In this document: one piece after another, positions 11,113-19,331 of the stretch | Layout: the number at the start of each line of letters is the position of its first letter | How positions within the stretch are numbered: position 1 is the stretch's first letter | Assembly: GCF_021726475.1 (NCBI RefSeq) | Contig: NZ_JAKJRU010000004.1 | Span: 360,147-424,146 of the forward strand | Direction of reading: 5' to 3' | Origin: Pseudomonas oligotrophica | GTDB taxonomy: Bacteria > Pseudomonadota > Gammaproteobacteria > Pseudomonadales > Pseudomonadaceae | DNA length: 64,000 bases | Translations under genes and position numbers: made by a program | The notes under the pieces: generated by a model | The model's database searches: none | What the model was told of the DNA's origin: nothing | Seen by the model: the letters and a program-made list of their open reading frames with translations, nothing else

Positions 11113-13062
11113 ATGCGTCTGTTTCTCTGCGAAAAACCGTCCCAGGCCAAGGACATCGCCCAGGTGCTCGGCGCGCGTCGCCGCGGCGACGGCTGCTGGC
11201 TCGGCGACGGCGTGACGGTGACCTGGTGCATCGGCCACCTGCTGGAAACCGCGCCGCCGGACGCCTACGACCCGCGCTACAAGCGCTGGGCGCTGGCCGA
11301 CCTGCCGATCGTGCCGGAACGCTGGAAGCTGCAGATCAAGCCGAAGACCGCCAGCCAGTACAAGGCGGTCAAGCGCCTGCTCGGCGAATGCAGCGAACTG
11401 GTGATCGCCACCGACGCCGACCGCGAGGGCGAGATGATCGCCCGCGAGCTGGTCGAGCATTGCCGCTACCGCGGACCGATCCAGCGCCTGTGGCTGTCGG
11501 CGCTGGACGATGCCTCGATCCGCAAGGCGCTGGCCGCGCTCAAGCCGGGCGCCGAAACCTTCAACCTCTACCACGCCGCCCTCGGCCGCTCGCGCGCCGA
11601 CTGGCTGATCGGCATGAACATGAGCCGGCTGTTCACCCTGCTCGGCCGCCAGTCCGGCTACCAGGGCGTGCTCTCGGTGGGCCGCGTGCAGACGCCGACC
11701 CTGCGCCTGGTAGTGGACCGCGACCGCGCCATCGCCGACTTCGTACCGTTGCCCTACTGGGGCATCGAGGTGGCGCTGGACGCGGAAGGCAACGTCTTCA
11801 AGGCCGAGTGGCTGGCACCGGAGCAGGCCACCGACGAGCAGGGCCGCTGCCTGAACCAGCCACTGGCCGCGCAGGCCGCCGAGGCCATGCGCGCCGCCGG
11901 CCAGGCGCAGGTGAAGAAGGTCAGCACCGAACGCCAGCGCGAAGCCGCGCCACTGCCCTTCGACCTCGGCACGCTGCAGTCGGTGTGCTCGAAGAAGCTC
12001 GGCCTCGGCGCGCAGGAAACGCTGGACATCGCCCAGGCGCTCTACGAGACCCACAAGCTGATCACCTATCCACGCAGCGATTGTGGCTACCTGCCGCGGA
12101 GCCAGCACGGCGAGGCGCCGGCGATTCTCGCCGCGCTGGAGAAGGCCGACCCGGGCCTCGCCGCGCTGCGCCCGTACCTTTCGCCGGGCCGCAAGTCCCG
12201 CGCCTGGAACGATGCCAGGGTCGGCGCGCACCACGGCATCATCCCCACCGCCGCCGCCCAGGCCTTCGAGCGGCTGAGCGGCAAGCAGCGCGCCGTCTAC
12301 ACGCTGATCCGCGCGCGTTACCTCGCGCAGTTCCTGCCGGCGCATGAATACGACCGCACCCAGGCCGAGCTGGATTGCGCCGGCCAGCTCCTGCGCGCGA
12401 CGGGCAAGCAGGTGATCGAGCCGGGCTGGAAGCGCGCCCTGCCCGAAGCCCTGGCACCCGCCAGCGGCAAGCAGGCGCCCGCGCCCCAACCGCTGCCACC
12501 GCTCGTGCACGATCAGCGCTGCGCAGTACTGGGGGTGACCCTCAAGGATCAGTTCACCCAGCCGCCCAAGCCGTTCACCGAAGGCGACCTGATCCAGGCG
12601 ATGAAGAACGTCGCTCGCCTGGTGGACGACCCGCGCCTGAAGCAGAAGCTCAAGGACACCACCGGCATCGGCACCGAAGCGACCCGCGCCAGCATCATTC
12701 AGGGCCTGCTCGAACGCGGCTACCTGACCCGCCAGGGCAAGGCGCTGGCCGCCACCGCGGCGGCGTTCAGCCTGATCGACGCGGTACCCCGGCCGCTGGC
12801 CGACCCCGGCACCACGGCGATCTGGGAACAGGCGCTGGACATGGTGCAGGCCGGCGAGATGCCGCTGGAAGAGTTCGTCGCCAAGCAGTCGGCCTGGATG
12901 AGCAAGCTGGTGCAACGCTGCGCGGGCCTGCGCCTGAGCATCAGTGGCCCGGCCATCGGCACCGCCAGGCGCAAGGGCGGCAAGCGCCCGCGCCATGGCA
13001 AGCCGGGTTCGGCGGCCAAGGCAACCGGTGCCAAGGGCAGGAAGCGCGCAGCGCCAAAGTAA
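11113..13062 (+). CDS. topB: DNA topoisomerase III
   Basis: 649 residues, type IA topoisomerase that decatenates replication and recombination intermediates. The N-terminal Toprim domain starts with FLCEKPSQAKDIAQVLG and carries the metal-binding DADREGEMIARE. The active-site tyrosine lies in LITYPRSDCGYLP at about residue 319. The C-terminal tail from about residue 610 is rich in lysine, arginine and glycine, as in DNA-binding tails of TopB. No strong ribosome binding site precedes ATG 11113, but the start MRLFLCEKPSQ is the conserved one. A LexA box 66 bases upstream suggests DNA-damage induction. Confidence 0.95.
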   Translation: MRLFLCEKPSQAKDIAQVLGARRRGDGCWLGDGVTVTWCIGHLLETAPPDAYDPRYKRWALADLPIVPERWKLQIKPKTASQYKAVKRLLGECSELVIATDADREGEMIARELVEHCRYRGPIQRLWLSALDDASIRKALAALKPGAETFNLYHAALGRSRADWLIGMNMSRLFTLLGRQSGYQGVLSVGRVQTPTLRLVVDRDRAIADFVPLPYWGIEVALDAEGNVFKAEWLAPEQATDEQGRCLNQPLAAQAAEAMRAAGQAQVKKVSTERQREAAPLPFDLGTLQSVCSKKLGLGAQETLDIAQALYETHKLITYPRSDCGYLPRSQHGEAPAILAALEKADPGLAALRPYLSPGRKSRAWNDARVGAHHGIIPTAAAQAFERLSGKQRAVYTLIRARYLAQFLPAHEYDRTQAELDCAGQLLRATGKQVIEPGWKRALPEALAPASGKQAPAPQPLPPLVHDQRCAVLGVTLKDQFTQPPKPFTEGDLIQAMKNVARLVDDPRLKQKLKDTTGIGTEATRASIIQGLLERGYLTRQGKALAATAAAFSLIDAVPRPLADPGTTAIWEQALDMVQAGEMPLEEFVAKQSAWMSKLVQRCAGLRLSISGPAIGTARRKGGKRPRHGKPGSAAKATGAKGRKRAAPK

Positions 13063-13240
13063 CGATCGTGCGTAACGCGCCTGTTACTCGAGCGCGTGGG
13101 CGACGGCGTCAGGTCGGGGAACGGCGCGGCGGTGTAGTCGGCAGCGCCTGGTGGCGTGCGGGCGGCATGTGCTCAAGAGGCCTTGCAGTTCGTGCTTGCT
13201 CGCAGACAACCGGCGCGGCGTCTGTTGTCGGCAGGCCTGC

Positions 13241-13277
13241 GGTGGGCAAGGCTGCGCCGTTGCCCACCCTACGAAAC
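13241..13277 (-). repeat. REP-like hairpin repeat, copy 1
   Basis: GGTGGGCAA ... TTGCCCACC stem followed by CTACGAAACG; on the minus strand it begins CGTAGGGTGG. Same head and stem type as the copy at 13319, in inverted orientation. GTAGGGTGG-headed hairpins are, from memory, dispersed repeats in some Pseudomonas genomes. Confidence 0.55.
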
Positions 13278-13318
13278 GCGGGGCTGCACCTCGGTCTTTT
13301 GGCCCTCGGCTGTTGAAG

Positions 13319-13356
13319 CGCCGTAGGGTGGAAAACGGCCAACGGCCTTTTCCACG
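13319..13356 (+). repeat. REP-like hairpin repeat, copy 2
   Basis: CGTAGGGTGG head, then GTGGAAAA / TTTTCCAC stem around GGCCAACGGCC. Inverted with respect to copy 1, 41 bases apart, giving a BIME-like pair. Confidence 0.55.
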
Positions 13357-13511
13357 CGTCCGCGACAGCCCCTCGATGCCGTCCCGCCCCCAACCCTCCC
13401 GAACCAAGCGGTAACGGGCGACAAGACTGCGCCGTTATTCACGGGCCGCGCGAGGCCTGAGCGCGTCGGGCGTTCTCGGCAACCGGACGCGCGCGCCAAA
13501 CGGTGGGTCGT

Positions 13512-13547
13512 AAAAAAGCAAAAGGGGAAGCCGTGAGGCTTCCCCTT
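13512..13547 (-). terminator. Rho-independent terminator of the CrcZ-like sRNA
   Basis: Stem AAGGGGAAGCC / GGCTTCCCCTT with a GTGA (minus strand TCAC) loop at 13522-13547, followed on the minus strand by TTGCTTTTTT. The T-run is on the minus-strand side only, which fixes the direction. Confidence 0.9.
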
Positions 13548-13876
13548 GAAGGGATCGTGCTTTGTTTTTCTTCTGCTGACGGGCTTGTTGTTCTTGTTGG
13601 CAGCCCGGCCGGGCCAGAGGCCCTGGTTCCATACGGAACCCAGAAACAAACGGATTTTTTTGGTCGCTGATATTGCCTACCCTCGCGGGTCAACCGGTCC
13701 TGGTGCTGCCTTGCATGGCAGTTTTGTTGTTCTCGCGCCGGTCAAGAGAAACCTCTGGGCAACTCCTCTCCAAAAGAATCAGTTTGCTACGTCCCCATCC
13801 TGTTGTTTTTGTTATTCAGGAGCCGCTTCGTGTTGTTCTTGTTATGGGTGGTTCTGCTTTTTTGTTTTTGTTGTGC
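13512..13876 (-). ncRNA. CrcZ/CrcY/CrcX-family catabolite-repression decoy sRNA
   Basis: A predicted RNA of about 365 nt that sequesters Hfq (with Crc) and so relieves translational repression of catabolic genes. Minus strand: predicted start GCACAACAAAAAC at 13876, matching the start I remember for CrcZ. Six CA motifs (AAnAAnAA) lie at plus-strand positions 13862-13872, 13833-13843, 13803-13816, 13724-13731, 13585-13598 and 13562-13572, spread through single-stranded-looking A-rich segments between hairpins. A strong terminator closes it. A sigma54 promoter and a CbrB-type upstream site precede it. No cbrAB genes are adjacent, so it may be the CrcY/CrcX-type paralogue rather than crcZ, which in other Pseudomonas follows cbrB. 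Confidence 0.9.
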
Positions 13877-13885
13877 CTAGAAGAA

Positions 13886-13902
13886 AGCATTGCGCGTGCC
13901 AA
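13886..13902 (-). promoter_or_regulatory. Sigma54 (-24/-12) promoter of the sRNA
   Basis: Minus strand TTGGCACG-CGCA-ATGCT: perfect -24 element and a one-mismatch -12 element (ATGCT for TTGCT) with the required 12-base GG-to-GC spacing. Predicts transcription start at 13875/13876. Confidence 0.85.
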
Positions 13903-13976
13903 CTTTGCAAATACCTTTATTTTCAACAGGTTATGAAAAATAGCGAGTCATTCGGTGTTTGCCTGCGAGGCGTTTT

Positions 13977-14024
13977 CGTTACCGCGCTGCCCAGGCGGCG
14001 TTACGCCGGAGCGAGCCGGTAACA
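13977..14024 (-). promoter_or_regulatory. Upstream activating sequence, candidate CbrB enhancer
   Basis: On the minus strand TGTTAC-N14-GTAACG (14024 to 13999) matches the TGTTAC-N14-GTAACA pattern reported for CbrB except the last base. A third half-site GTAACG lies at 13982-13977, about two helical turns further. The array centre is about 125-135 bases upstream of the predicted start, a normal enhancer distance for RpoN-dependent activation. It begins 12 bases past the stop codon of the racemase gene. Confidence 0.75.
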
Positions 14025-14035
14025 CTTTGAAAGCA

Positions 14036-15145
14036 TTAATCCCCGCACCCGCGCAGCGGGCCCTGCCAGCCGGCTTGCTCGGCCGGCACCTCGACGCTAG
14101 CCCTGGCCTGCCCGGGCGTGCGCGAGAACCGCGGTGTGGGCGCGACCTGCAGCACCCCGTCGAGCAGCTGGTACACGCCGCGGGCCTGCATGTGCGGATG
14201 GCTGGCGGCCTCCTCCAGCCCCAGCACCGGGGCGAAGCAGGCATCGCTGCCCTCGAGCAGCGCGCACCATTGCTCGCGGGTGCGGCTGGCGAACAGTTGC
14301 TCCAGCGCCGCGCCCTGCTCCGCCCATTGCGCGGGGTCGGCACAGCCGTCGCGCAGCCAGGCCGGCGCGTCGATGCGCTCGAGCAGTTCGGCCCAGAACT
14401 TCGGTTCCAGCGGCCCGATGGCGATCTCGCCGCCGTCGGCGCAGCGGTAGCAGCGGTAGTTGGGCGCGGCACCGGACAGCGGGTTGGCCTCGCGCGCCAG
14501 CGACAACCGGCCACCAGGCAGCAGTCCGGCGAAAAAGCTCATCAGCGACGACACCCCGTCGACGATGGCTGCGTCCACCACCTGGCCCCGGCCCGAGCGC
14601 TCGCGCTCGAGCAGCGCGGCGAGAATGCCGACAGTCAGGAACAGCGAACCGCCGCCGAAGTCGCCGACCAGGTTCAGCGGCGGCACCGGCTCGCCGTCCT
14701 TGTCGCGGATCGCCGCCAGCGCGCCGCTCAGGGCGATGTAGTTGATGTCGTGCCCGGCAGCCGTGGCCAGCGGGCCGTCCTGCCCCCAGCCGGTGATGCG
14801 CCCGTAGACCAGCCGGGGGTTGACGGCCAGCAGCGCCTCGGGCCCCAGGCCCAGGCGCTCCATCACCCCGGGTCGGAAACCTTCGATCAGCACGTCGGCA
14901 TCGCGTGCCAGGGCCAGGCAATGCGCTTGCCCGGCCGGTTCGCGGATATCCAGCGTCACCACCCGGCGCCCACGATCGACCACCGGGTTGGGCCAGCCGT
15001 TGCCGCCCTCGCGCTGGATGCGGATCACCTCGGCGCCCATGTCGGCGAGCAGCATGGCGCAGTGGGGGCCGGGGCCGATACCGGCGAATTCGAGCACGCG
15101 CAGGCCGGCCAGCGGCCCCGCGCCAGGATCTCTGGACGGGTTCAA
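14036..15145 (-). CDS. Alpha-methylacyl-CoA racemase-like CoA-transferase family III protein
   Basis: About 369 residues, CaiB/BaiF family. The N-terminal GLRVLEFAGIGPGPHCAMLLADMGAEVIR and the GHDINYIALSG segment, carrying the histidine/aspartate pair of the racemase subgroup, point to 2-methylacyl-CoA epimerisation rather than CoA transfer. TTG at 15145 was chosen because GGAG lies 6 bases upstream; a TTG at 15157 is in frame but has no ribosome binding site, and there is no ATG. Same strand as the acyl-CoA synthetase, 69 bases downstream of it. The enhancer for the sRNA starts 12 bases past its stop, with no terminator seen between. Confidence 0.82.
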   Translation of the reverse strand: MNPSRDPGAGPLAGLRVLEFAGIGPGPHCAMLLADMGAEVIRIQREGGNGWPNPVVDRGRRVVTLDIREPAGQAHCLALARDADVLIEGFRPGVMERLGLGPEALLAVNPRLVYGRITGWGQDGPLATAAGHDINYIALSGALAAIRDKDGEPVPPLNLVGDFGGGSLFLTVGILAALLERERSGRGQVVDAAIVDGVSSLMSFFAGLLPGGRLSLAREANPLSGAAPNYRCYRCADGGEIAIGPLEPKFWAELLERIDAPAWLRDGCADPAQWAEQGAALEQLFASRTREQWCALLEGSDACFAPVLGLEEAASHPHMQARGVYQLLDGVLQVAPTPRFSRTPGQARASVEVPAEQAGWQGPLRGCGD

Positions 15146-15214
15146 GGCAAACTCCAAGGCAAGGGGTGACAGTGGGTGCGGGCCGCGCGGTAGCGTTCCG
15201 GCGGCCCGCCCGCG

Positions 15215-16855
15215 TCAGAAGCTCGCAGCGCTGCGCGGCGCCTCGACCAGATGGTTGCGGTAACGCTCGCGCAGCACCTTCTTGTCGATCTTGCCGGTGG
15301 CAGTCAGCGGCACGCTGTCGAACACCACGGCATCGGGCATCCACCACTTGACCAGTTGCGGCTCCAGGTGGGCGAGCACCTGCTCGGCGGTCACCTCGGC
15401 ATCGGCGTGCGGCTCGATCACCAGCAGCGGGCGTTCCTCCCACTTGGGATGGAACACGCCGACCACCGCGGCGAGCTTCACCCCCGAGCAGGCGACCGCA
15501 ATGTTCTCGATATCGATGGAGCTGACCCACTCGCCACCGGACTTGATCACGTCCTTGCTGCGGTCGGTGATACGCATGAAGCCGTCGCCGTCGAGGGTGG
15601 CGATGTCGCCGGTGTCGAACCAGCCGTCGACGTCCAGCGCGCTCTTCTCGCTGCGGTAGTAGCGCTCCACCGTCCAGGGGCCGCGCACCAGCAACCGCCC
15701 GGAACTGGCGCCGTCGCGTGGCAGCTCGCGGCCCTGGTCGTCGACGATCTTCAGCTCGATGCCGAATTGCAGCCGCCCCTGGCGCGTCCAGATGGTGTCG
15801 TTGATGGCCTCATGGCCACGCTGGGCAAGCTTGGGCGTCGGCGTGGCGACCACGCCCAGCGGGCTGGTCTCGGTCATGCCCCACAGCTGGCACACGGCCA
15901 CGCGGTACTTGCGCTGGAAGGTCTCGGCCATCGCCCGCGGCACCGCCGAACCACCGATCACCAGGCGCGCCAGGCTGCCGGCGTCCTCGCCGGAGCGCTC
16001 GAGGTGGTCCAGGTACATGGTCCAGATGGTCGGCACGCCGCCGGACAGCGTCACGCCCTCGCCCTTGATCAGCTCTTGCAGGCTCGCACCGTCCATCTTG
16101 TCGCAGGGCAGGACGAACTTGCAGCCGTTGATTGCCGCGGCGAACGGCAGGCCCCAGGCCGTGCCGTGGTAGAGCGAGGAACAGGGCATCACGCAGTCGA
16201 AGACCGACAGCCCGAACGCCCCGGACAGCCCCGCCGCCATGGCGTGCAGGACCACCGAACGGTGGCTGTAGAGCACGCCCTTGGGATCGCCGGTGGTGCC
16301 GGAGGTGTAGCAGAGGATGGCGCCGGCGTTCTCGTCGAACTGCGGCCAGTCGACCGGCTGCTGGGCGGCGATCAGGCGTTCGTAGCTCTGCACCCCGGCG
16401 CCGGCCTCCGCGAGGTCCGCCTCCTCGGTGAGCATGACGAAGTGGCGGATGTTCGGCAGCCGCTCGCGCAGCCGTTCGACGCAGGGAATGAAGCTCTTGT
16501 CGAACAGCAGCACCTGGCTGCCGGCGTGGTTGATGGTGTAGACGATCTGCTCGTCGGACAGCCGCGGATTGGCGGTATGCAGGACCGCGCCGATCCCCGG
16601 CGCGGCGAAGAACATCTCGTAGTGCCGATGGGTGTTCCAGGCCAGCGACGACACCGCGTCGCCCGGGCCGATACCCAGGTCGCGCAGCATGCTGGCGGCG
16701 CGGGCGGCACGCTCGGCCAGGCCTGCGTAGTCGTAGCGCCACAGCGGGCCGTCGACCTGGCGCGAGACGATCTCGCGGTCACCATGGGCGGTGGCGGCAT
16801 GGTTGAGGATGGAGGTGATGGACAACGGGGCTTGCTGCATCAGTCCTGCTTGCAT
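15215..16855 (-). CDS. Acyl-CoA synthetase (AMP-binding, AlkK-like medium/long-chain type)
   Basis: 546 residues, ANL superfamily. Activates a carboxylic acid to its CoA thioester through an acyl-adenylate. The P-loop YTSGTTGDPKGVLYSH is near residue 180, GMTETSPLG near 325, the hinge motif FDTGDIATLDGDGFMRITDRSKD near 425 and the catalytic lysine in TGKIDKKVLRE near the C-terminus. ATG 16855 is preceded by GATGAGG with 8-base spacing; a downstream ATG at 16840 is possible but less supported. A CA motif sits four bases upstream of the ribosome binding site, and a 17-base palindrome lies at 16937. Substrate chain type is not decided by sequence. Confidence 0.88.
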   Translation of the reverse strand: MQAGLMQQAPLSITSILNHAATAHGDREIVSRQVDGPLWRYDYAGLAERAARAASMLRDLGIGPGDAVSSLAWNTHRHYEMFFAAPGIGAVLHTANPRLSDEQIVYTINHAGSQVLLFDKSFIPCVERLRERLPNIRHFVMLTEEADLAEAGAGVQSYERLIAAQQPVDWPQFDENAGAILCYTSGTTGDPKGVLYSHRSVVLHAMAAGLSGAFGLSVFDCVMPCSSLYHGTAWGLPFAAAINGCKFVLPCDKMDGASLQELIKGEGVTLSGGVPTIWTMYLDHLERSGEDAGSLARLVIGGSAVPRAMAETFQRKYRVAVCQLWGMTETSPLGVVATPTPKLAQRGHEAINDTIWTRQGRLQFGIELKIVDDQGRELPRDGASSGRLLVRGPWTVERYYRSEKSALDVDGWFDTGDIATLDGDGFMRITDRSKDVIKSGGEWVSSIDIENIAVACSGVKLAAVVGVFHPKWEERPLLVIEPHADAEVTAEQVLAHLEPQLVKWWMPDAVVFDSVPLTATGKIDKKVLRERYRNHLVEAPRSAASF

Positions 16856-16870
16856 GGTTCCGGCCTCATC

Positions 16871-16883
16871 TTGTTCTTGTTTT
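16871..16883 (-). promoter_or_regulatory. CA motif in acyl-CoA synthetase leader, candidate Hfq/Crc site
   Basis: Minus strand AAAACAAGAACAA (three to four AAn units) just upstream of the GAGG ribosome binding site for ATG 16855. Confidence 0.65.
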
Positions 16884-16936
16884 CGAGTTGTCGGTCGGCA
16901 CGTCCGACCCTTGTGGTTGCACGACAGCAATTTCTT

Positions 16937-16953
16937 ATAAATCAATGATTTAT
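16937..16953. promoter_or_regulatory. 17-base palindrome ATAAATCA-A-TGATTTAT, candidate operator
   Basis: Perfect 8-base arms around one base, AT-rich in a GC-rich setting, 82 bases upstream of the synthetase start and 28 bases past the acyl-CoA dehydrogenase stop. The position suggests an operator for an internal promoter of the synthetase-racemase pair. The cognate protein is unknown. Confidence 0.5.
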
Positions 16954-16980
16954 CGAATAAACTTAACGCCGTATCAGAAA

Positions 16981-18123
16981 CTACTTGAACATCTCCTGCA
17001 GGCTGCGGGCGATGACCAGGCGCTGGATGTCGCTGGTGCCCTCGTAGATCTGGCAGACCCGCACGTCGCGATAGATGCGCTCGACGGGAAAGTCGCGCAG
17101 GTAACCATAGCCGCCCAGGGTCTGGATGGCCGCCGAGCAGACCTTCTCGGCCATCTCGGAGGCGAACAGCTTGGCCATCGAGGCTTCCACCAGCGCGGGC
17201 TTGCCGGCTTCGCGCAGCGCCGCGGCGTGCAGCACCATCTGCCGGGCGACGGCGATCTGCGTGGCCATGTCGGCCAGGCGGAAGGCCACCGCCTGGTGCT
17301 CGGCGATCGGCTTGCCGAACGCTTCGCGCTCGCGGGCATAGTCGCGCGCCGCTTCGAATGCCGCCCGTGCCATGCCGACCGATTGCGCGGCAATACCGAT
17401 GCGCCCGCCTTCGAGGTTGGCCAGGGCGATGCGGTAGCCCTCGCCCTCCTCGCCCAGGCGGTTGGCGACGGGGATGCGCAGGTCGCTGAAGGCCAGCTGG
17501 CAGGTGTCGGAGGCATGCTGGCCGAGCTTGTCCTCGACGCGCACCACCTCGTAGCCCGGGGTGTCGGTCGGCACGATGAAGGCGCTGATGCCGCGCTTGC
17601 CGGCCCCGGGGTCGGTGACGGCGAAGACGATCACCGTGCCGGCATGGCTGCCGGAGGTGATGAACTGCTTGGCGCCGTTGAGCACGTAGCTGTCGCCGTC
17701 ACGCACCGCCCGCGTGCGCAGGCTGCTGGCATCCGAGCCGGCCTGCGGCTCGGTCAGGGCGAAGGCGCCGATCTGCTCGCCGCGCGCCAGGGGCACGAGG
17801 AAGTCGCGCTTCTGGCGCTCGTCGCCGAAACGCAGGATCGGCACGCAACCCACCGAATTGTGCACGCTCATGATGGTCGAGCAGGCACCGTCGCCGGCGG
17901 CCACCTCCTCAAGCGCCAGGGCGTAGGCGACGTAGCCGGTGTCGCTGCCGCCCCACTGCTCCGACACCAGCATGCCGAAGAAGCCGAGCGCGGCCATCTC
18001 GGCGATGGCCTCGGCCGGGTAGCGATGTTCGCGGTCCCAGGTCTCGGCGAAGGGCTTGAGCCGTTCGCGGGCAAACTGGCGGGCCATGTCGGCGATGGCC
18101 TGCTGGTCCTCGTCTAGCAACAT
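16981..18123 (-). CDS. Acyl-CoA dehydrogenase, short/branched-chain type
   Basis: 380 residues. FAD-dependent desaturation of an acyl-CoA; with the SDR and thiolase next door a 2-methylbutyryl-CoA or similar substrate is plausible. Signatures [39 protein letters not shown] and the catalytic glutamate in [10 protein letters not shown] are present. ATG 18123 has GGAGG eight bases upstream and lies 10 bases after the thiolase stop. It is similar along its length to the plus-strand acyl-CoA dehydrogenase at 9345, so the two arms carry paralogues. Confidence 0.9.
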   Translation of the reverse strand: MLLDEDQQAIADMARQFARERLKPFAETWDREHRYPAEAIAEMAALGFFGMLVSEQWGGSDTGYVAYALALEEVAAGDGACSTIMSVHNSVGCVPILRFGDERQKRDFLVPLARGEQIGAFALTEPQAGSDASSLRTRAVRDGDSYVLNGAKQFITSGSHAGTVIVFAVTDPGAGKRGISAFIVPTDTPGYEVVRVEDKLGQHASDTCQLAFSDLRIPVANRLGEEGEGYRIALANLEGGRIGIAAQSVGMARAAFEAARDYAREREAFGKPIAEHQAVAFRLADMATQIAVARQMVLHAAALREAGKPALVEASMAKLFASEMAEKVCSAAIQTLGGYGYLRDFPVERIYRDVRVCQIYEGTSDIQRLVIARSLQEMFK

Positions 18124-18133
18124 GCGGGCCTCC

Positions 18134-19318
18134 TCAGAGCAGCTCGATGGCCATCGCCGTGGCCTCGCCACCGCCGATGCAGATGGCCGCCACGCCGCGG
18201 CGCAACTGGCGGGCCTTGAGCGCCTGGATCAGGGTCACCAGGATGCGCGCGCCGGAGGCGCCCACCGGGTGGCCGAGGGCACAGGCGCCGCCGTTGACGT
18301 TCAGCCGCGCATGCTCGATGTCCAGCTCGCGCATCGCCGCCATGGGCACCACGGCGAAGGCTTCGTTGATCTCGATGAGATCGACTTCGGCCAGGCGCCA
18401 GCCGGTGCGCTCCATCAGCTTGCCGATGGCGCCGATGGGCGCGGTGGTGAAACGGCTGGGCGCGTCGGCGTAGGCGGCGTGGCCGTGGATCACCGCCTGC
18501 GGCTGCAGGCCCCAGCGCTCGGCTTCGGAGCGACGCATCATCAGCAGCGCAGCGGCGCCGTCGGAAATCGAGCTGGAATTGGCCGCGGTCACCGTGCCGC
18601 CGTCGCGAAACGCCGGGCGCAGGTTCGGGATCTTCTCCAGCGAGGCCTTCGGCGGCTGCTCGTCGTCGCGCACCTGGCGCTGCTGTTTGCCGTCGCTGAC
18701 CTCCAGCGGCACGATCTCGTCGGCGAAGGCGCCGCTGGCGATGGCCGCCTGGGCCCGGCGCAGCGACTCGATGGCGTAGGCATCCTGCTGCTCGCGGGTG
18801 AAGCCGAAGGCGTCGGCGCATTCCTCGGCGAAGGTGCCCATCAGCCGGCCCTTGTCGAAGGCATCCTCCAGGCCGTCGAGGAACATGTGGTCGAGCACCC
18901 GGCCGTGGCCCATGCGATAGCCGGCACGGGCCTTCTCCAGCAGGTAGGGGGCGTTGGTCATGCTTTCCATGCCGCCGGCGACGACGATGTCGCTGCTGCC
19001 GGCCAGCAGCTGGTCGTGGGCGAGGATGGCGGTCTGCATGCCCGAGCCGCACATCTTGTTCACCGTGGTGCAGGTGGTGGCGCGGGTCAGGCCGGCGCCC
19101 AGTGCGGCCTGGCGCGCCGGCGCCTGGCCCTGGCCGGCGGGCAGCACGCAGCCCATCAGCACGTCCTGCACGCTTTCGGCCGGCACGCCGGCGCGCTCGA
19201 CGGCCGCGCGGATCGCTGCGGCGCCCAGCTGCGGAGCGGTCATGCTCCTGAGGTCGCCCTGGAAGCCGCCCATGGGCGTGCGGGCGCTGCTGACGATGAC
19301 GATCGGATCCTGCTTCAT
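18134..19318 (-). CDS. Acetyl-CoA acetyltransferase / 3-ketoacyl-CoA thiolase
   Basis: 394 residues, thiolase family. Cleaves 3-ketoacyl-CoA with CoA, releasing acetyl-CoA (and propionyl-CoA from a 2-methyl substrate). The acyl-accepting cysteine is in KMCGSGMQ near residue 90; the C-terminal [15 protein letters not shown] and CIGGGEA supply the catalytic histidine and second cysteine. Lies 13 bases after the SDR gene on the same strand. Confidence 0.92.
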   Translation of the reverse strand: MKQDPIVIVSSARTPMGGFQGDLRSMTAPQLGAAAIRAAVERAGVPAESVQDVLMGCVLPAGQGQAPARQAALGAGLTRATTCTTVNKMCGSGMQTAILAHDQLLAGSSDIVVAGGMESMTNAPYLLEKARAGYRMGHGRVLDHMFLDGLEDAFDKGRLMGTFAEECADAFGFTREQQDAYAIESLRRAQAAIASGAFADEIVPLEVSDGKQQRQVRDDEQPPKASLEKIPNLRPAFRDGGTVTAANSSSISDGAAALLMMRRSEAERWGLQPQAVIHGHAAYADAPSRFTTAPIGAIGKLMERTGWRLAEVDLIEINEAFAVVPMAAMRELDIEHARLNVNGGACALGHPVGASGARILVTLIQALKARQLRRGVAAICIGGGEATAMAIELL

Positions 19319-19331
19319 GGCTTTCGCCTCC

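Larger units (their letters stand above)
13063..13511. other. Non-coding spacer between topB and the sRNA terminator
   Basis: About 450 bases with no convincing gene. It contains two copies of a GTAGGGTGG-headed hairpin repeat in opposite orientation (listed separately). Short open frames here have no ribosome binding sites and read through the repeats. Confidence 0.6.

Noticed and set aside
13546..14022. Plus-strand open frames across the sRNA region
   Set aside because: They read antisense through the A-rich CA motifs and terminator of the sRNA, have no ribosome binding sites and odd amino-acid make-up (runs of F, L, V, C).
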